Below the pieces are notes generated by a model. That model worked only from the letters and a program-made list of their open reading frames with translations, was not told where the DNA came from and ran no database searches. From contig NW_019173940.1 in NCBI RefSeq assembly GCF_001642475.1, positions 434,001 to 498,000 on the forward strand: 64,000 nucleotides of DNA. The letters are read 5' to 3'. This stretch comes from Fonsecaea monophora (Eukaryota; Ascomycota; Eurotiomycetes; Chaetothyriales; Herpotrichiellaceae). Both the position numbers and the translations under genes were made by a program. Positions 46,408 through 57,942 of this stretch are shown one piece after another (positions within the stretch are counted from its first letter, which is position 1; each line of letters begins with the position of its first letter).

Positions 46408-46990
46408 TCACAGAAAGGCCATCTCGCGCACAAGGCCTGCCTTGACCCAACCTCTCGCAAAATTCCTACCTGTCCACAACAGCACGGCGATCCACCAGAC
46501 CCTTCCCATGACACGACTACGCCTTCCAGCGCAACCGCGACACCGTTCAGGGCGAAGAACTTGGCTTCGCCGACCGCCATGCTCCAGTCGCCAGCGAGGA
46601 CACCGCGGACAGAGAAGGCGTGAACGCACGCAGAGCTCAAGAAGGCGCCAATGACCTTTCCGATGTCGGCTGGTGAATCTGGGCCCTTCTTCAAGAGTTG
46701 ACGCTCCACCCACCCCCCTGGCCGTATTCCGTAGACCAGGAATAGCCTCGCGAAGAGCCTGTGCCAGCCAAAACTCCAGAATTGTCGGACGCTGGTGATT
46801 TGCCACGGTCTTGTCGTGTACAGCGGAGGGAAAAAGGCGAGTGGGCTTGGTGCGAGTGGATTGAGCATGATGGCAAAGAGGGAATGGCCGCATGAGAAGG
46901 CCGCCATGAGGAACGCTCCCAGTGCAGCCGTCAACAGTAGTTGGAGCCCTATGGATACTGAAGTATTTCGAACACCGGCGTGTAATATAG
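46408..46990 (-). pseudogene. Truncated, frameshifted wax-synthase-like acyltransferase
   Basis: C-terminal part of a membrane-bound acyltransferase of the fungal wax-synthase-domain family (TRI7/AusQ-like). Seen in one frame: hydrophobic helices, ITSVRQFWSFGWHRLFARLF (the family W-x2-F-x-R core), PADIGKVIGAFLSSACVHAF with the active-site histidine, and EAKFFALNGVAVALEGVV. The family's last segment, RVWWIAVLLWTGRNFARGWVKAGL, follows immediately in the next frame and ends at a TGA at 46408, with no room for an intron: a frameshift. The N-terminal half of the enzyme (about 200 residues) is missing; the 3' end of the NLR-like gene lies where it should be. A dead relic. Confidence 0.7.
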
Positions 46991-47116
46991 ATCCTGGAAA
47001 GTGGCAGAAGGATTCCGGTTACAGATCCGTTGACGCGTCCAAGGGTCCAACTGCTGTTCACTGTGAAAGTCTCGTATTGACTGGCTGGCTGGCTTCGAAG
47101 TGGAAGCTAGGTGTAG

Positions 47117-50100
47117 TCACTCCATCCTCCTCAACAGCGACGATAGACGTTCTCGACAGGCCGACGTAGTGGGATGATCCGCGCCTAGGACCCTCTCGTA
47201 GCCTGACACCGCACGTTGATAGAGACCTAGCGCCTGCTGTAAATCTTGCTTAGCATCGAGTAGGTAAGCAAGGTTGTAGACGCTCGTCAATGTGTCAGGA
47301 TGATCTACCCCCAGCGCCTTCTCCCTTCCCGCCAGTACTCGTCGGTGTATCGCCTCCGCCTCTTCGTACTTCCCTCGAGATTGTAGTACCGACCCTAGAT
47401 TATTTATACTCGTTAACGTAGAGGGATGATCCACCCCCAGCGCCTTCTCCATTCCTACCAGTGCTCGTCGGTACATCTCCTCCGCCTCCTCGTACTTCCC
47501 TCGAGATCGTAGTACTAACGCTAGATTATTTACGCTCGTTAATGTGTCGGGATGATCTACCCCCAGCGCCTTCTCGCTTCCCGCCAGCTCTCGTCGGTAT
47601 ATCTCCTCCGCCTCCTCATACTTCCCTCGATGTCGTAGTACCAACGCCATTAATCCAAGGCTGTCCAGTGTTGCCTCTGCCCCGCTCCCGAGCAGCGCCG
47701 CTCGGATCTCGTACGACTGTGATACATGTTCAAATGCAGCTTCATACCGTCCAGACGCCCATAGAAACCACGAAATATGGTACTGGAGCTGTCCGCGATG
47801 TTCACTCGTCAGGACAGTTCCACCTTGGTGACGTAGTGCCGCCTGCGCATGAGGGAGGAGCGTCTGACACACCGCCCAGTTACTATACTCTCCACTAGGA
47901 AAGCTGGCTGCGAGGACCTGAACGGCTTGCTCCACGCTCGACTCTTTCTCCTTATGCTGCTCCAACCAATACCGCACCGACTCCTGCACCAAAGGGTGCA
48001 TAGAGATCGTCTCATCCGCCGCCGCCACCACCAACGAGTATCCCGTTATCGTGCCCAATACATGGCGCCAATCTGCTTCTACCGTCTGCGTACGCTGTAC
48101 CAACGCCAACGGGATAGACTGTCCATCCAAAAAGGCTAGGAATGCGAGGAGCGTGGCAGCGGCGCCGTCACGTTGTCGCATCTGGTCGAAGGATAGTCTC
48201 CATGTCCGAAAGACGGAATTGGGAAACCCCCGCTCCCGCCGAGGATCCTGCAATTCGATACTCAACTGCCTCATCCGCTCCGACTCACTGGTCCGGAAGA
48301 CCCTCAGATAGTCCGCAATCGACATGACGTTCCGATTAATGAATGCCGCCGCTTGCGTGATTGCCAGCGGTACGCGCGCGAGCGATGTCAGGAGCTCCTC
48401 CACCGTCTCGTCGGAGGGCCAAGCCGTCGCCGTCGTCATCTTCTGTTCCAGGAGCAACTTCGCTTCGGGTAACGAGAAAGGGCCTACGGCGATGGGTGTT
48501 GCGCTCTGTCCGAGGCTATCCGCTACATCCTTGTTCCGTGTCGTGATTAGGATCCGTCTCGAGGGATCTAGAGTCCGAGGTAGGTAATCTATCAACGGCT
48601 TTATCGCGGTATCCTCGTCGGGATCTGATTCACCCGAAGGGATGGCACCTAGTAGAAGATTAGCATCGTCGGCATTGTCCACAATCAAAAGCCACGGTCC
48701 GTTCCCCTCGTCGATTAACCACCCGGCCACGAGTGCGCACGCATCCATCTTAGGATCCTCACATCCGGGTAAATTCAGTTGCCGCGCCATTTGCTGGCAT
48801 GCCTGTATAAACCGACTCCTCGTGGCCGCATACATCCAGAATACGTGGCTGCGCGGGTGCTCTTGGTGGTACTGATACGCGTAGGTGATGGCAATTTGCG
48901 ATTTCCTGATTCGGCGCATTCAGTACACCGAGATTTCTCCCCTGAAGACTGAACCCTACAGCACTTACCCAGTCCCACCCATTCCATGCAGAACCGCTCG
49001 CCGATGTTGCGTCAGCTGATCTTTGATAGACGACGAGATGGACTCTCGGGGGATAAAATGGGGGTCGGGCTCGAAGGGCACCGCGAATACTGGTTTGCGA
49101 GACGACGGATGCACTGTCACATCGTCAGTTTCTGGCTTTCAGTTTCCGGCTTTCACTCTCCCTTGATCGTATTACAGACCCTTCCCCAAAAATAAATCCT
49201 CCTTCCACCGGTATGAAATTACCTACCTGGCTCGTCTGACTGTGCAGAGCTGGGCTCATTCTGGGTCGATGACCGTAACTCCATTTCCCACCGAGTGAGC
49301 TCGCCGAGTACCCTCTTGAAACCTGTCTCGTCTGAAGAAGCAAACCGAACCATATTACGATGGTTAGCGTGGATGCCGATCGGGTTATATCCTGCGAACG
49401 TGGCCGACTTCTTGGAAACAACCTTCCCCACTACCGGGAACGGTAGCTCCTCAAAGAAGCAGGTCACCTCGAGCCGCCGGTTGCTCTCCCTTAGGTCACG
49501 GATCATCGCTAAGAATTCGACTTGGACCGACTCCAGAAGCTGGTCATCCAATTCTAAAATCTTCAGCAACGACTTATTGGTGGACTTGACCATCCCCAGA
49601 GCCGACGCCGGAACCCTCGCCCAGTCGGCCATCCGGCTTCCCATATGAGGCGTGCCCATGAATATGATCCCTTTGGTGCACTTAAACATCTCTTTCAAAT
49701 GGTCCTCAGGGTTATTGCGCGACAGGAGGATCGCCTTTTTGCACACGAGGCCGCCCAGGCTGTGGGCCACGAAGATAAGGGGACGATCGGATGCATTGTG
49801 GCGGGCCCGGTCGGCGGTCAGGTCATGGAGGAGGTTGGAAGCGTGATCGAGCAGTCCATTGAACCCCGGGACCGACGTTCTCACTACGTACGCATCATAG
49901 CCGTACGTCAGGATACGTGCGGTGGTGAGCTGGGGTGCTAGCAAGGTCTGCGGCCACGGTTGGGACTGTCCCTTGGCCGTCCACGTGGTGTCTCGATTGC
50001 CGGTCAGGCCGTGGACGAAGCAGACGTCGACCGTTGCGTCACTACCGTCGTGGAGCACCTTCACTCCGTCAGGGAAGGGGACGGTGGGCGCACGGCTTGG

Positions 50101-50181
50101 CGACGATGATCTCGAACCTTCGTCCCCAACCGGCTGCGGGGCCCCAGAGCGTTTGAAGAGTTTGTCCTTGAACTTGAGCAT
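47117..50181 (-). CDS. NLR-like STAND protein: SesB esterase / NB-ARC / TPR
   Basis: Three exons: 49227-50181, 48969-49113 and 47117-48905; introns of 113 and 63 nt, 962 residues. Domain order: (1) residues about 35-270, a SesB-type alpha/beta hydrolase with oxyanion block FVHGLTG (55-61) and nucleophile elbow AHSLGG (Ser141); (2) a linker FEPDPHFIPRE; (3) NB-ARC, with P-loop GMGGTGKS at 362-369, created exactly at the second splice junction, Walker B LLIVDN (Asp about 443), RILITTRNKD, and the GLPLA-type VPLAITQAAA; (4) C-terminal TPRs of 42 residues. Such proteins act in fungal non-self recognition and regulated cell death: the repeats sense, the NB-ARC oligomerises and the N-terminal domain acts. 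All key residues are present, so the gene looks intact. The effector fold is inferred from motifs. Confidence 0.92.
47276..47655 (-). repeat. 126-bp tandem repeats encoding 42-residue TPR units
   Basis: Three units with exact 126-bp spacing: the word GATCTACCCCCAGCGCCTTC or its one-base variant recurs at 47302, 47428 and 47554. At protein level each unit reads RGKYEEAE.. .RR.L.G.EKALGVDHP.TLTS. Flanking units (QDLQQALGLYQRA and RYEAAFEHVSQSY) have diverged. The near identity suggests recent amplification or gene conversion, as known for repeat domains of fungal NLR-like genes. Confidence 0.93.
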
Positions 50182-51805
50182 GATGGCGCGCTTCGGTCTG
50201 GCCTGTTGGCCGTCAAAGAGGGAGCACCCCGTCTGCTTTGACCGATTACGCTCGGCCAGGAACTGGGAGGTGTCGTTCAGATGATCAGGCTGATGGGGTT
50301 TCTTTTGCGAGAGGCCGTTATAAGAGCGGTTGCCCTACCAAATACGCGGCTGAAGCTTCAAGCTCCCCAGGCGCCGATCAACCGGCCAATGATCCAGTCG
50401 CATCAAATTTAGCCTCGCGTGGCAGAGCATCCACCCCGATGTCCACACAACTCTACGATCTGCGTGGCTGTACGGAGAAAGGCGTTCTTTAGCCACAGAC
50501 CAAGGCCAATGGCATGGCTAAGGCGTAGAATTGAACCGGCAAGTTCTCCAATCATACAGCATTTCATCGACAATTTAACCACACAATTTGATGGGGGCTT
50601 TATCAGCTGCGCCTAGTGCATGTCTGTGCAGATTTGCTCTGGGCCGCCCTTCAACGTGGTGTGGTTAATGATACTGTGCTTCAAAATGCTCTTGTCACAT
50701 GAATTGGATTGCGGCGGCCACGGTCTAGATATCCATGGATGTAGATGGCTTCAACCAGCTATGTCGCTTCGGACACACGAGGCTCCCTTTGGAGAAGATG
50801 GCAAAGGTGAGCCGTGGGTATGCATATGTAGGCGTGTCCGTGGCAGTATCGATGGCGGGAAGTTGCCAACTTGCATACGGCCATGCTAATCTGACCCAAC
50901 GAATACTGGACGACTTATGCTGCAGGTCAGGCAGAAGTCGGCGGGAAGAGTTTTTCGCTCGTTGCGATCTCTGGCAAGTTGGTGCCGAATGATGGGACGG
51001 GGAAATTACCCGACTCTGGTGCGCAGAGGGTGGACAAATAATACTCTCCATGAAAATGATATTACTGCCTCTCGATCCACGAACGCCCTTTCGAAGGCTC
51101 GTAGCGGCATATCACAGGACGCAGGACCAATGCGCAACTGCGCAACAGATGGTGTAGAGTGGGAGCGAGAAATGCCAAAGCTCGGAAAAGATGGTGGTGA
51201 TCTTTGTACGACAGCGGCTTGCGGACGAGCCGCGCTTTGCGAAAGTGGTGAACTGTCGCAAACGCATTGTGGTTCTGGAAGCCCTACGTTCTCGACTGTG
51301 GTTCTTGCAAGAAAGATAAGACATGCAGGAGCTTGGGAGACAGTGGTTGACAGGCAAGGCTGCGTTACCCAGGCAACTACTGGTGGCGAGGCCGCCAATT
51401 TACGTTCGGCCTTGTCTGGATGGAAACCTGACAAGACACCCCAAGTGTTGAATCACTGCTAAACATATATATGTCTCTATCACAACCAACAAGGTACGTG
51501 GAGTCTCGGATACCTAATTCATGCCGCAGGTTCAGACCTGTAGACTATTCCCAATCTATACTGTGATATCGGTTCCCGGACAAGCATTTCTCAACTCCCC
51601 AGGAAAGGAGAACGCCTTCATGCGTTGAAAGTAAAAGGTCCACCCAGTCTTTGAGCCACTCATGGTGTGCTGTGGCCAGCGATTATCCCAATGCCTAATT
51701 CAATTCGAGACAGCCTGAACAGCGGGAAAGTAAAGACGGGTTGTCTAAACGACGACAATACAGCAACACCTCCGCATATCTGCTCCAATGTCATCCGCCA
51801 TGCCC
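50182..51805. other. Intergenic region, NLR 5' / secreted protein 3'
   Basis: Holds the NLR promoter. Open frames at 50735-50992 and 50917-51462 have no recognisable domain and no supporting splice context. A TACATATATATG-like AT stretch lies near 51462. No gene supported. Confidence 0.45.
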
Positions 51806-53093
51806 TCAGATGTTCTCGTTAAAAGATGGCACACCAAACAGGCACGTAGGATAGACGCCCGAGGCATCGCTCTGCAAAAACCCATCAAAGTCGACGTTGG
51901 AGAAGTCCTGGCCCGACGCAGCACACTCCTGCGTATTGTCCGCGATGGCCTTGATCGAGAATCCAAATCGGCTTTGAAGGTCGCCCATGGCCCTCGGATG
52001 GTCGATGGTCACGGCGGTAGGCACCGTCCCGCCACCCTCCGGGAGTCCGAATCGGCGACATTGGGAGCCGTCGGCGGACAGCGTGTCCTCGGGGTTGTTT
52101 TGACAAACTGCCACGAGATTGTCGACGATCTGTAACATTTGGATCTTGTTCATGGCCTCGGCCAGGAGGAAGGCGCGCAGGTTCTGCGCCATGATGGTCG
52201 CGTAGTCGGATTGACTGGGGACAGAGTTGAGCTGCACTCCGCCCAGGAGGATTTGGGCACTGGAATCGTCGGATTGGGCGTCCACGAAGACGGCATTCAG
52301 CTGTTCCATGATGGCGGCTTGGACGTTTGGGACGGCATTGTCGAGCAGGCCTTGCAGGATCTGAGGCTGGTCTTGCAAGGTCTGCGCGGCGTCCTCGGCG
52401 TCCTGTTGGGCTTTGTCGACCACCTTTCCGGCCAACTTCTTGAATGTTTTCAGCACTGTTCTGATCGTGGCGACTTCGGCACCCGCAGCTGGAATGGGTA
52501 TGAATGAAAGAGACAGGTCTGCAAGCTTTAACAGGGTAGCTCGCGATATCGGGAGAGGCTCGGGGGAGATGTCGTTGACCATCGCGGCAAGATAGCCCTC
52601 TGAGACCAGCTGGTCGTGAGCGTCTTGGATGCCAAAGAACATGTTCCTCAGGTTCTGGTACAAGTTGATCCAAGCCTGGGCGACGAAGCCAATCTGGGGG
52701 TTCGAGAAACTGTCGCAGATATCTCCGTTGGCAGGGATCGCGCACGCCCCTGGATTGTTGAAGTCGGTACAAGCAAAGCCGGTGACTTGGTTCCCGCTGA
52801 ACTGCGCGATGAATTGCTGAGGGAAATTTGCAGCTGCGATTTTCTGTGAGTAGGTCCGCTTGTGAACTACAATATTGATCGATACACTTACACTGCCCAA
52901 AGCCGGCGGTGCCAGTCACCAAGGCATCCAGATTGTTGGCATTCCAGTTATCCGGGGTCAGGTCAGCTGCTACACATCCCGTGACGAGTGTGGGAGTGTC
53001 GTCCTGTCGGGCACTGAGTGCTCTCGATGAGACTGCGGAGGAGAAGAATGCGAGAAGAAGTGACGCTGATGCGAGAACTGGTGCGGAATACAT
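51806..53093 (-). CDS. Secreted protein of unknown function (DUF7872-like)
   Basis: Two exons: 52892-53093 and 51806-52833, 58-nt intron (GTAAGT...CAG); 409 residues. Residues 1-22 form a signal peptide (hydrophobic core SASLLLAFFSSAVSS). The mature part starts with CVAADLTPDNWNANNLD, then FPQQFIAQF, FACTDF, GACAIPANGDICDSF and FVAQAWINLYQNLRNMFFGIQ. This 'LTPDxW...F...C...C...AxxNxxxxF' order recalls the fungal DUF7872 proteins, by memory. A long amphipathic helical middle (Ala/Gln/Asp-rich) and an end with two cysteines (ECAASG, PTCLFG) follow. No catalytic motif seen. Choosing the CAG inside ATCGCAG as acceptor keeps the frame; the nearer CACAG would make a stop. Confidence 0.85.
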
Positions 53094-54523
53094 GACGAGA
53101 GCTTGTGTGGTCAGGTGGAATAGAAGAGAGAAGGTAGGCAGGTATACAGGACACGCAACAGAACTCAGTACCCGTTATCGAATTGCTACGGAAAGTAAAG
53201 CAGTATACACAGTACCGCGTCGGAGCCTTCTTATATCACCACTCCAGAGTCCAGACACTGTCCTCACCGCTACTGACAACAATGCTATTTCTACGCCTCG
53301 TCCTCGTGTCCATGTCAGCCCTACGAAAAGTCTATCGACGGACATGGTACAGCCAGGTGTGCACTCGTCGACCAAACTGCCACCATGAATCGGACTTTCG
53401 GAGAAGATAATCATTGGTCACTGATTGACTTCTCCTTCAAGCTGAGGCGAAGCCTGGTGGCTGATGGTGGGTGGAGATGGCGAGCTGCGAACTACTCGTG
53501 CGGCAAGGCACGCCCTCCGAAGCCAGTGTGCAATGCTCCATCATCCATCCAACACTATACCCGTCAAAATCCAGCAATTGTCTCATTACAAAGATCACAA
53601 AGATCACACACAGACAGGCGCCGCAGGTGCAGGTGGCGGACGATCTGATCCGTGCGACCCACTTGGATCGTTGGATCGGTGGGTCTATTGTGACAATCGT
53701 TGGTGTTTCGTGTTTACATGACCTTACATGACCTTATGTAAAAATGCCGCCCAAGCCCAATCCGGACAGCCTTCCTAAACCGGTAAAGGAGAATACCATC
53801 TTTCCCTTCGGAATTTTAACTCGTGGTTACTTGTGCGAGTGTAACATCGTCCTCCGGGACACACAAGTCTTATTTGCACTTCCTTTGTCGCTTTTCTCAT
53901 TCGAACGGCCGCATTCACCGCCTGTGTCATGGTTCAGACAATTACGGGGGTTCAATTCGCCACGCGCGGATACAAGCATCTGCTACTCCGGAGCAGGCGC
54001 TCTTCCACGCTCGATGATAGCGGAGATAATACTCATTATTTACCTGTTATTAGACCCTACCATTGCCTTTTGGTGAATCACAAACTCTCATTCGGGGGTG
54101 ATTAATCGCCAAGTTTCTCTCTCTTCTGACAAAGGCGGTGGGTGGTCGAAGAGGTGAGCGAACTTGAGACCAAACTCTCGAGTGGTACTGAAACACAACA
54201 TTGGGGGCAGAAGAGGCGTTTTGTTCCACACTGTTGAAAATACAGACACAGTCTGGTCGAGTGTATGTAAATGAGGCTCTTGTTGAGAATGGTATTCATT
54301 CGGACAATATTTGGCTTTTTATAACAGGACATCTGAGATTCGACGAAGCGAAACAAGGCACCTTAGGTAGTGTTGACAAAGGCGTGTCTATTAGACTTGG
54401 ATTAACACTAGGCACTTACTACTCACTATATACCATGGGGCGTCCGTGTCGAAAAATCTCCCTCCCCTTCCCACAAACATCTGTCCCTAAACCATCCTAG
54501 CCTGCCTACCTGCCTGACCAAGA
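53094..54523. other. Intergenic region between the two secreted-protein genes
   Basis: Promoter of the upstream secreted-protein gene plus the 3' flank of the next. Plus-strand open frames near 53471-54076 have no domain. A short tandem GACCTTACATGACCTTAT-type repeat is seen near 53716-53736. No gene supported. Confidence 0.45.
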
Positions 54524-55935
54524 TCAAGCAAACGAGATGCTGATATCGTCCAGCCCGATCGATTCGTTCTGGTTGTCCATAAAGACGTTGATCAAGACCG
54601 GGGAGAGGCCGGTCCCGGCGGTCCAGGTGAACGTGTACGTGAGCTCCTGCCAGTCGGCGGGACCGGTATTGGAAATGGTGAAATCCGTGCTGAAGCCGAT
54701 GTCGGTTACGATCTGGAGACGGACACTGGAGAAGCCGGCACACTGGGCGGCGCCATTGCAGTCGCCGATGGCCCAGAGCGTGATTGTGTAGTCGATCCCA
54801 TTGCAGAAGGTTGGAGACTGCGCGATGCGCGCTTCTGTCGGCGACGTGCCCGTGTTGGTTACTTGGCTGGAGAGACAAAAAAAGAACGCAGAGCTTGTTA
54901 GCGCAAGATTCACAGCCACCCGAGAGTCTGGGATACAATGGAAGTTAGGAGGACGGAGAGAGAGTAGTGAATACGTACAAGTAGTTATTGCCGGAATGGG
55001 GGATGAAGATGCCCGTGCCTAGTTGTTCAACCTCGTCCACTAGCCCGGAAGTGAAGCCACTATAGACCCAGGGTGATATATTTGTATTGCTGGACTCAAA
55101 TCCACCATTCTGCAGTGTTGGAGTAGGACAATTCGGCGGAGGGGTCGTGGTGGTAGTTGTGGTGGTCGTGGTGGTGGTCGTTGTCGTCGTCGTCGTTGTA
55201 GTGGTTGTGGTGGTGATCGAAGTCGTAGTAGGAATGGTGGATGTGGTAGTCGTTGTTGTCGTTGTAGTGGTTGTGCTTGGTGTGGTCGTAGTCGACAAAG
55301 TTGTAGGCGTTGTTGTGGGAACGGTTGAAGTTGTTGTCGTGGGTGAGGACGTCGAGACCGAGGACGAAGTAGAGGTTACGCCGGAAGTGGTAGTAGCAGT
55401 GCTTGCAGAAGTGGTTGGGGATTTCGTGCTGGTCGTTGTCGGGCTATATAAGCTGCGTCAGTGAATCTGGCAAAACTTCTAAACCTCGCCAGCGGTAATG
55501 CCGATTAAGCTCGACATGTCGAAGAAGCAACGACATGCCGAGCTCAACCTGATGCGAGGGAAGTGATGGGAGAACATACGGTGAGGTTGTTGTCGAAGAA
55601 ATAGCGACAGTGGTAGTGGTTACCGGGATGCTAGGCCAGCTAGGCCAGCTCGGCTGAGGCCATCCTGGTTGCCCTCCGCCCGGAGGCCCAGGCTGCGGGA
55701 AACCAGGAGATCCAGGCCAGTCTGGAGGATTACCACCGGGATATCCTGGTCCAGGATACCCAGGACCATCTCCCGGGCCTCCTGGACCGTCTCGGCCGGG
55801 GGGACTAGCTGGAGGACCGCCTGGGGGACCGCCTTGTCCGGGGAAGCCAGGAGGACCTCCAAATCTATCAGGCAAGGCGAGAGCTTGGATGCCAAGAGCA
55901 AAGAGCGAAAGTGAAAGAACTTTGTAGGTGACCAT
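54524..55935 (-). CDS. Secreted Gly/Pro-rich, Thr-stalk protein with C-terminal beta module
   Basis: Three exons: 55580-55935, 54979-55443 and 54524-54866; introns of 136 and 112 nt, 387 residues. A signal peptide (YKVLSLSLFALGIQALA) is followed by a collagen-like Gly/Pro-rich stretch (about 25-105), a Ser/Thr stalk with long Thr runs (about 108-210, presumably O-mannosylated), and a module of about 155 residues starting NCPTPTLQNGGFESSN and ending DNQNESIGLDDISISFA. That beginning and end are typical of jelly-roll CBM-like domains (NGGFE...W and LDDIS.). Likely a cell-wall or adhesive surface protein; ligand unknown. No GPI signal at the C-terminus. Confidence 0.85.
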
Positions 55936-57942
55936 AATGACGCTTTTCTGGAACGATATTATCGAAGCAGACTGTAACAGAGCGAGCGGAAAAGGTGGGG
56001 AATGGGAAGTTCAATGAGTGACACCACCAAGGGAGGAACAGAGCAAGCACAAATCAGGTCAGGAAAAGAGCGTGGGAAGAGAAATAACAGTAGTAGTAGT
56101 GGATAGTCGAGGAACGGGATTCAAGTCCGTTATTATATCGCAGTCGTAGTCTGCAACGCGCGCGTGCTCGAAGGATGACGGTTAATCACCACGGCCTGCA
56201 TCACATATGTGATTACTTACGAGTACGAGTAAAGCGAGCGGCCTTTGTATTCATAGGCGCCTAAAGAGGACTTGTCTTAGCATTTATTGTATCTAGAGCA
56301 GGGCCATCAACGCCTCCAGTATGACTTAATTTCGATTCGCCTGGTGTTTGGCAGTCGTCGCTGACCTTCCAAAGAGCGATGCTCCCCGACTTGGACGTTG
56401 GGGTGGGTCGTTGTTGGGGACTATTCCTCGTACAGATGTGAGGCTGTTCTGGTGGGGCCGATCTAAGCTTTTCTGGACACTCAATCTCGCATCGCCTCCT
56501 TTTTTCTAGTCCCGCATTTGTGATAGATATTAGGATTGCCAAGTTTTGTGGGGAGAAGGTTTTCTCAATCCCTGGATCTTCGTCGACTCATCCAAAGCGT
56601 CACAGCTCTCTGCCGTAGTTCAATGCTCTCAGCACGAATACTTCTTTCTTCCTACCCCGCCTTGAATCTTGACACATCTATTGATAAAGTGTAGTATCCT
56701 ACGTAGCAGATACGTTTCTTTTGTTATGCCATAGCCTGAAAACAGGGTAAACTAGCCAAGGGCTGGGCGCATCCCAAATGGGTTTATTCCTTCTATCGAC
56801 CTATCTGACAGCCTCCGCGGGCTTCTCTTACACTAGGACCCCTAACATAGACCGCAGCCTCACATATGACTCGCACGAAGGAGGACAACAACGCGCATCC
56901 GTCCAAGCGCAAGGCTGAAGTGCGGTGCACGGGGGGATCTCAATAATGCTTCGCCCGAGTAAGCTACGTTGTTGAGAGAAGACATTGCGCATAATCCTCA
57001 CAGATGAAGATGGAGAGAATCGTGGGTTGAAGTCGCAACCACAAACCACCTGACAACGGCAAGTCGAGAAGTACCTCGTACGGAAACACCCTTCACGTGA
57101 CCTAGTGACAATTCTTGCGCCAAGACATGTCGAGATCTGTGACTGACAGGGTTGCCAAGGCGATGTAATGACCGTCACGCTAGTCTTCAGCCGAAGGCCT
57201 TTGGACCAGCGCCGGTAGGCCCCTGTAAATTACTCGAGGATATACTCGGTAAAGTACAGAATTCACCATGTTCCTCCATTGAGTTACAGATCTGGATGAG
57301 CAAATGCACGTGACTGTCTCAGTCAGCGAGGGCCTGATACTCGTACAAGACAGTACAACTCTTCGTATCCTACGTAGTCTGACTACCACCCCAGGCGCCT
57401 CCGAGTCATGACAAATTTCTCCGGGACCCTTATCTACAAACAAACAGCCTCGGAATTTAGGACATGAAATACGCGGCGCATGCAGCACGATCCTCGGCTC
57501 ATTGGGCGCTCTCGGTGCCCGTCCAATTGCTGGTTGTGGGAGTGCTTAACGGTCCCTTTTTCCATCGACCTGGGCAAGACACTGGGAGGAAATTGGTCGA
57601 ATGTGAAGCTGGGTTGGGACGTCCGAGAACCTAACAAGGCTGGTCGGTAGCCAGAAAATGGTGAGTGCAAAGACATTCACATCACCTTCTGGGTAGGCAT
57701 AGGTGAAAAGACCGGAAGCTTTCCGAGCCTTCACCTCCAATGGCAACGGCCCAGTTCGGTTAAGAGTTCATCTGAGCTGCGGAGAAATACTACCAGACAT
57801 CTTGTAGTAGGCCGAAGATCTCCGGTACTACGTGTTTGCTCGTCTGCTTCCGAAGTAACTTTTTAATCGTCCTTTTCCTAAACTTCAATGCCACTCTTCG
57901 AGGGTAACTTTCTGGCATAATTGCATGAGAGTCCGTTTTTCA
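55936..57942. promoter_or_regulatory. 2-kb intergenic region upstream of acetoacetyl-CoA synthetase
   Basis: No gene supported. It holds divergent upstream sequences for the secreted-protein gene (left) and the synthetase (right). A CCTCGG hexamer occurs at 57448-57453, about 490 bp upstream of the synthetase ATG. A minus-strand frame at 56261-56542 has no known domain. Confidence 0.45.

Noticed and set aside
50917..51462. Plus-strand open frame upstream of the NLR gene
   Set aside because: No recognisable domain, low-complexity composition and no supporting start or splice context.
52852..52891. Nearest CACAG acceptor in the 51806-53093 gene
   Set aside because: With the GTAAGT donor it would create an immediate TAA; the next CAG at 52834 restores the frame.
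55087..55464. Poly-valine plus-strand frame
   Set aside because: Antisense reading of the Thr-coding repeats in the secreted-protein gene.
56100..56125. tRNA-like GGGATTCAAGTCC word
   Set aside because: Resembles a T-arm box, but no matching A box or acceptor stem could be folded around it by eye.
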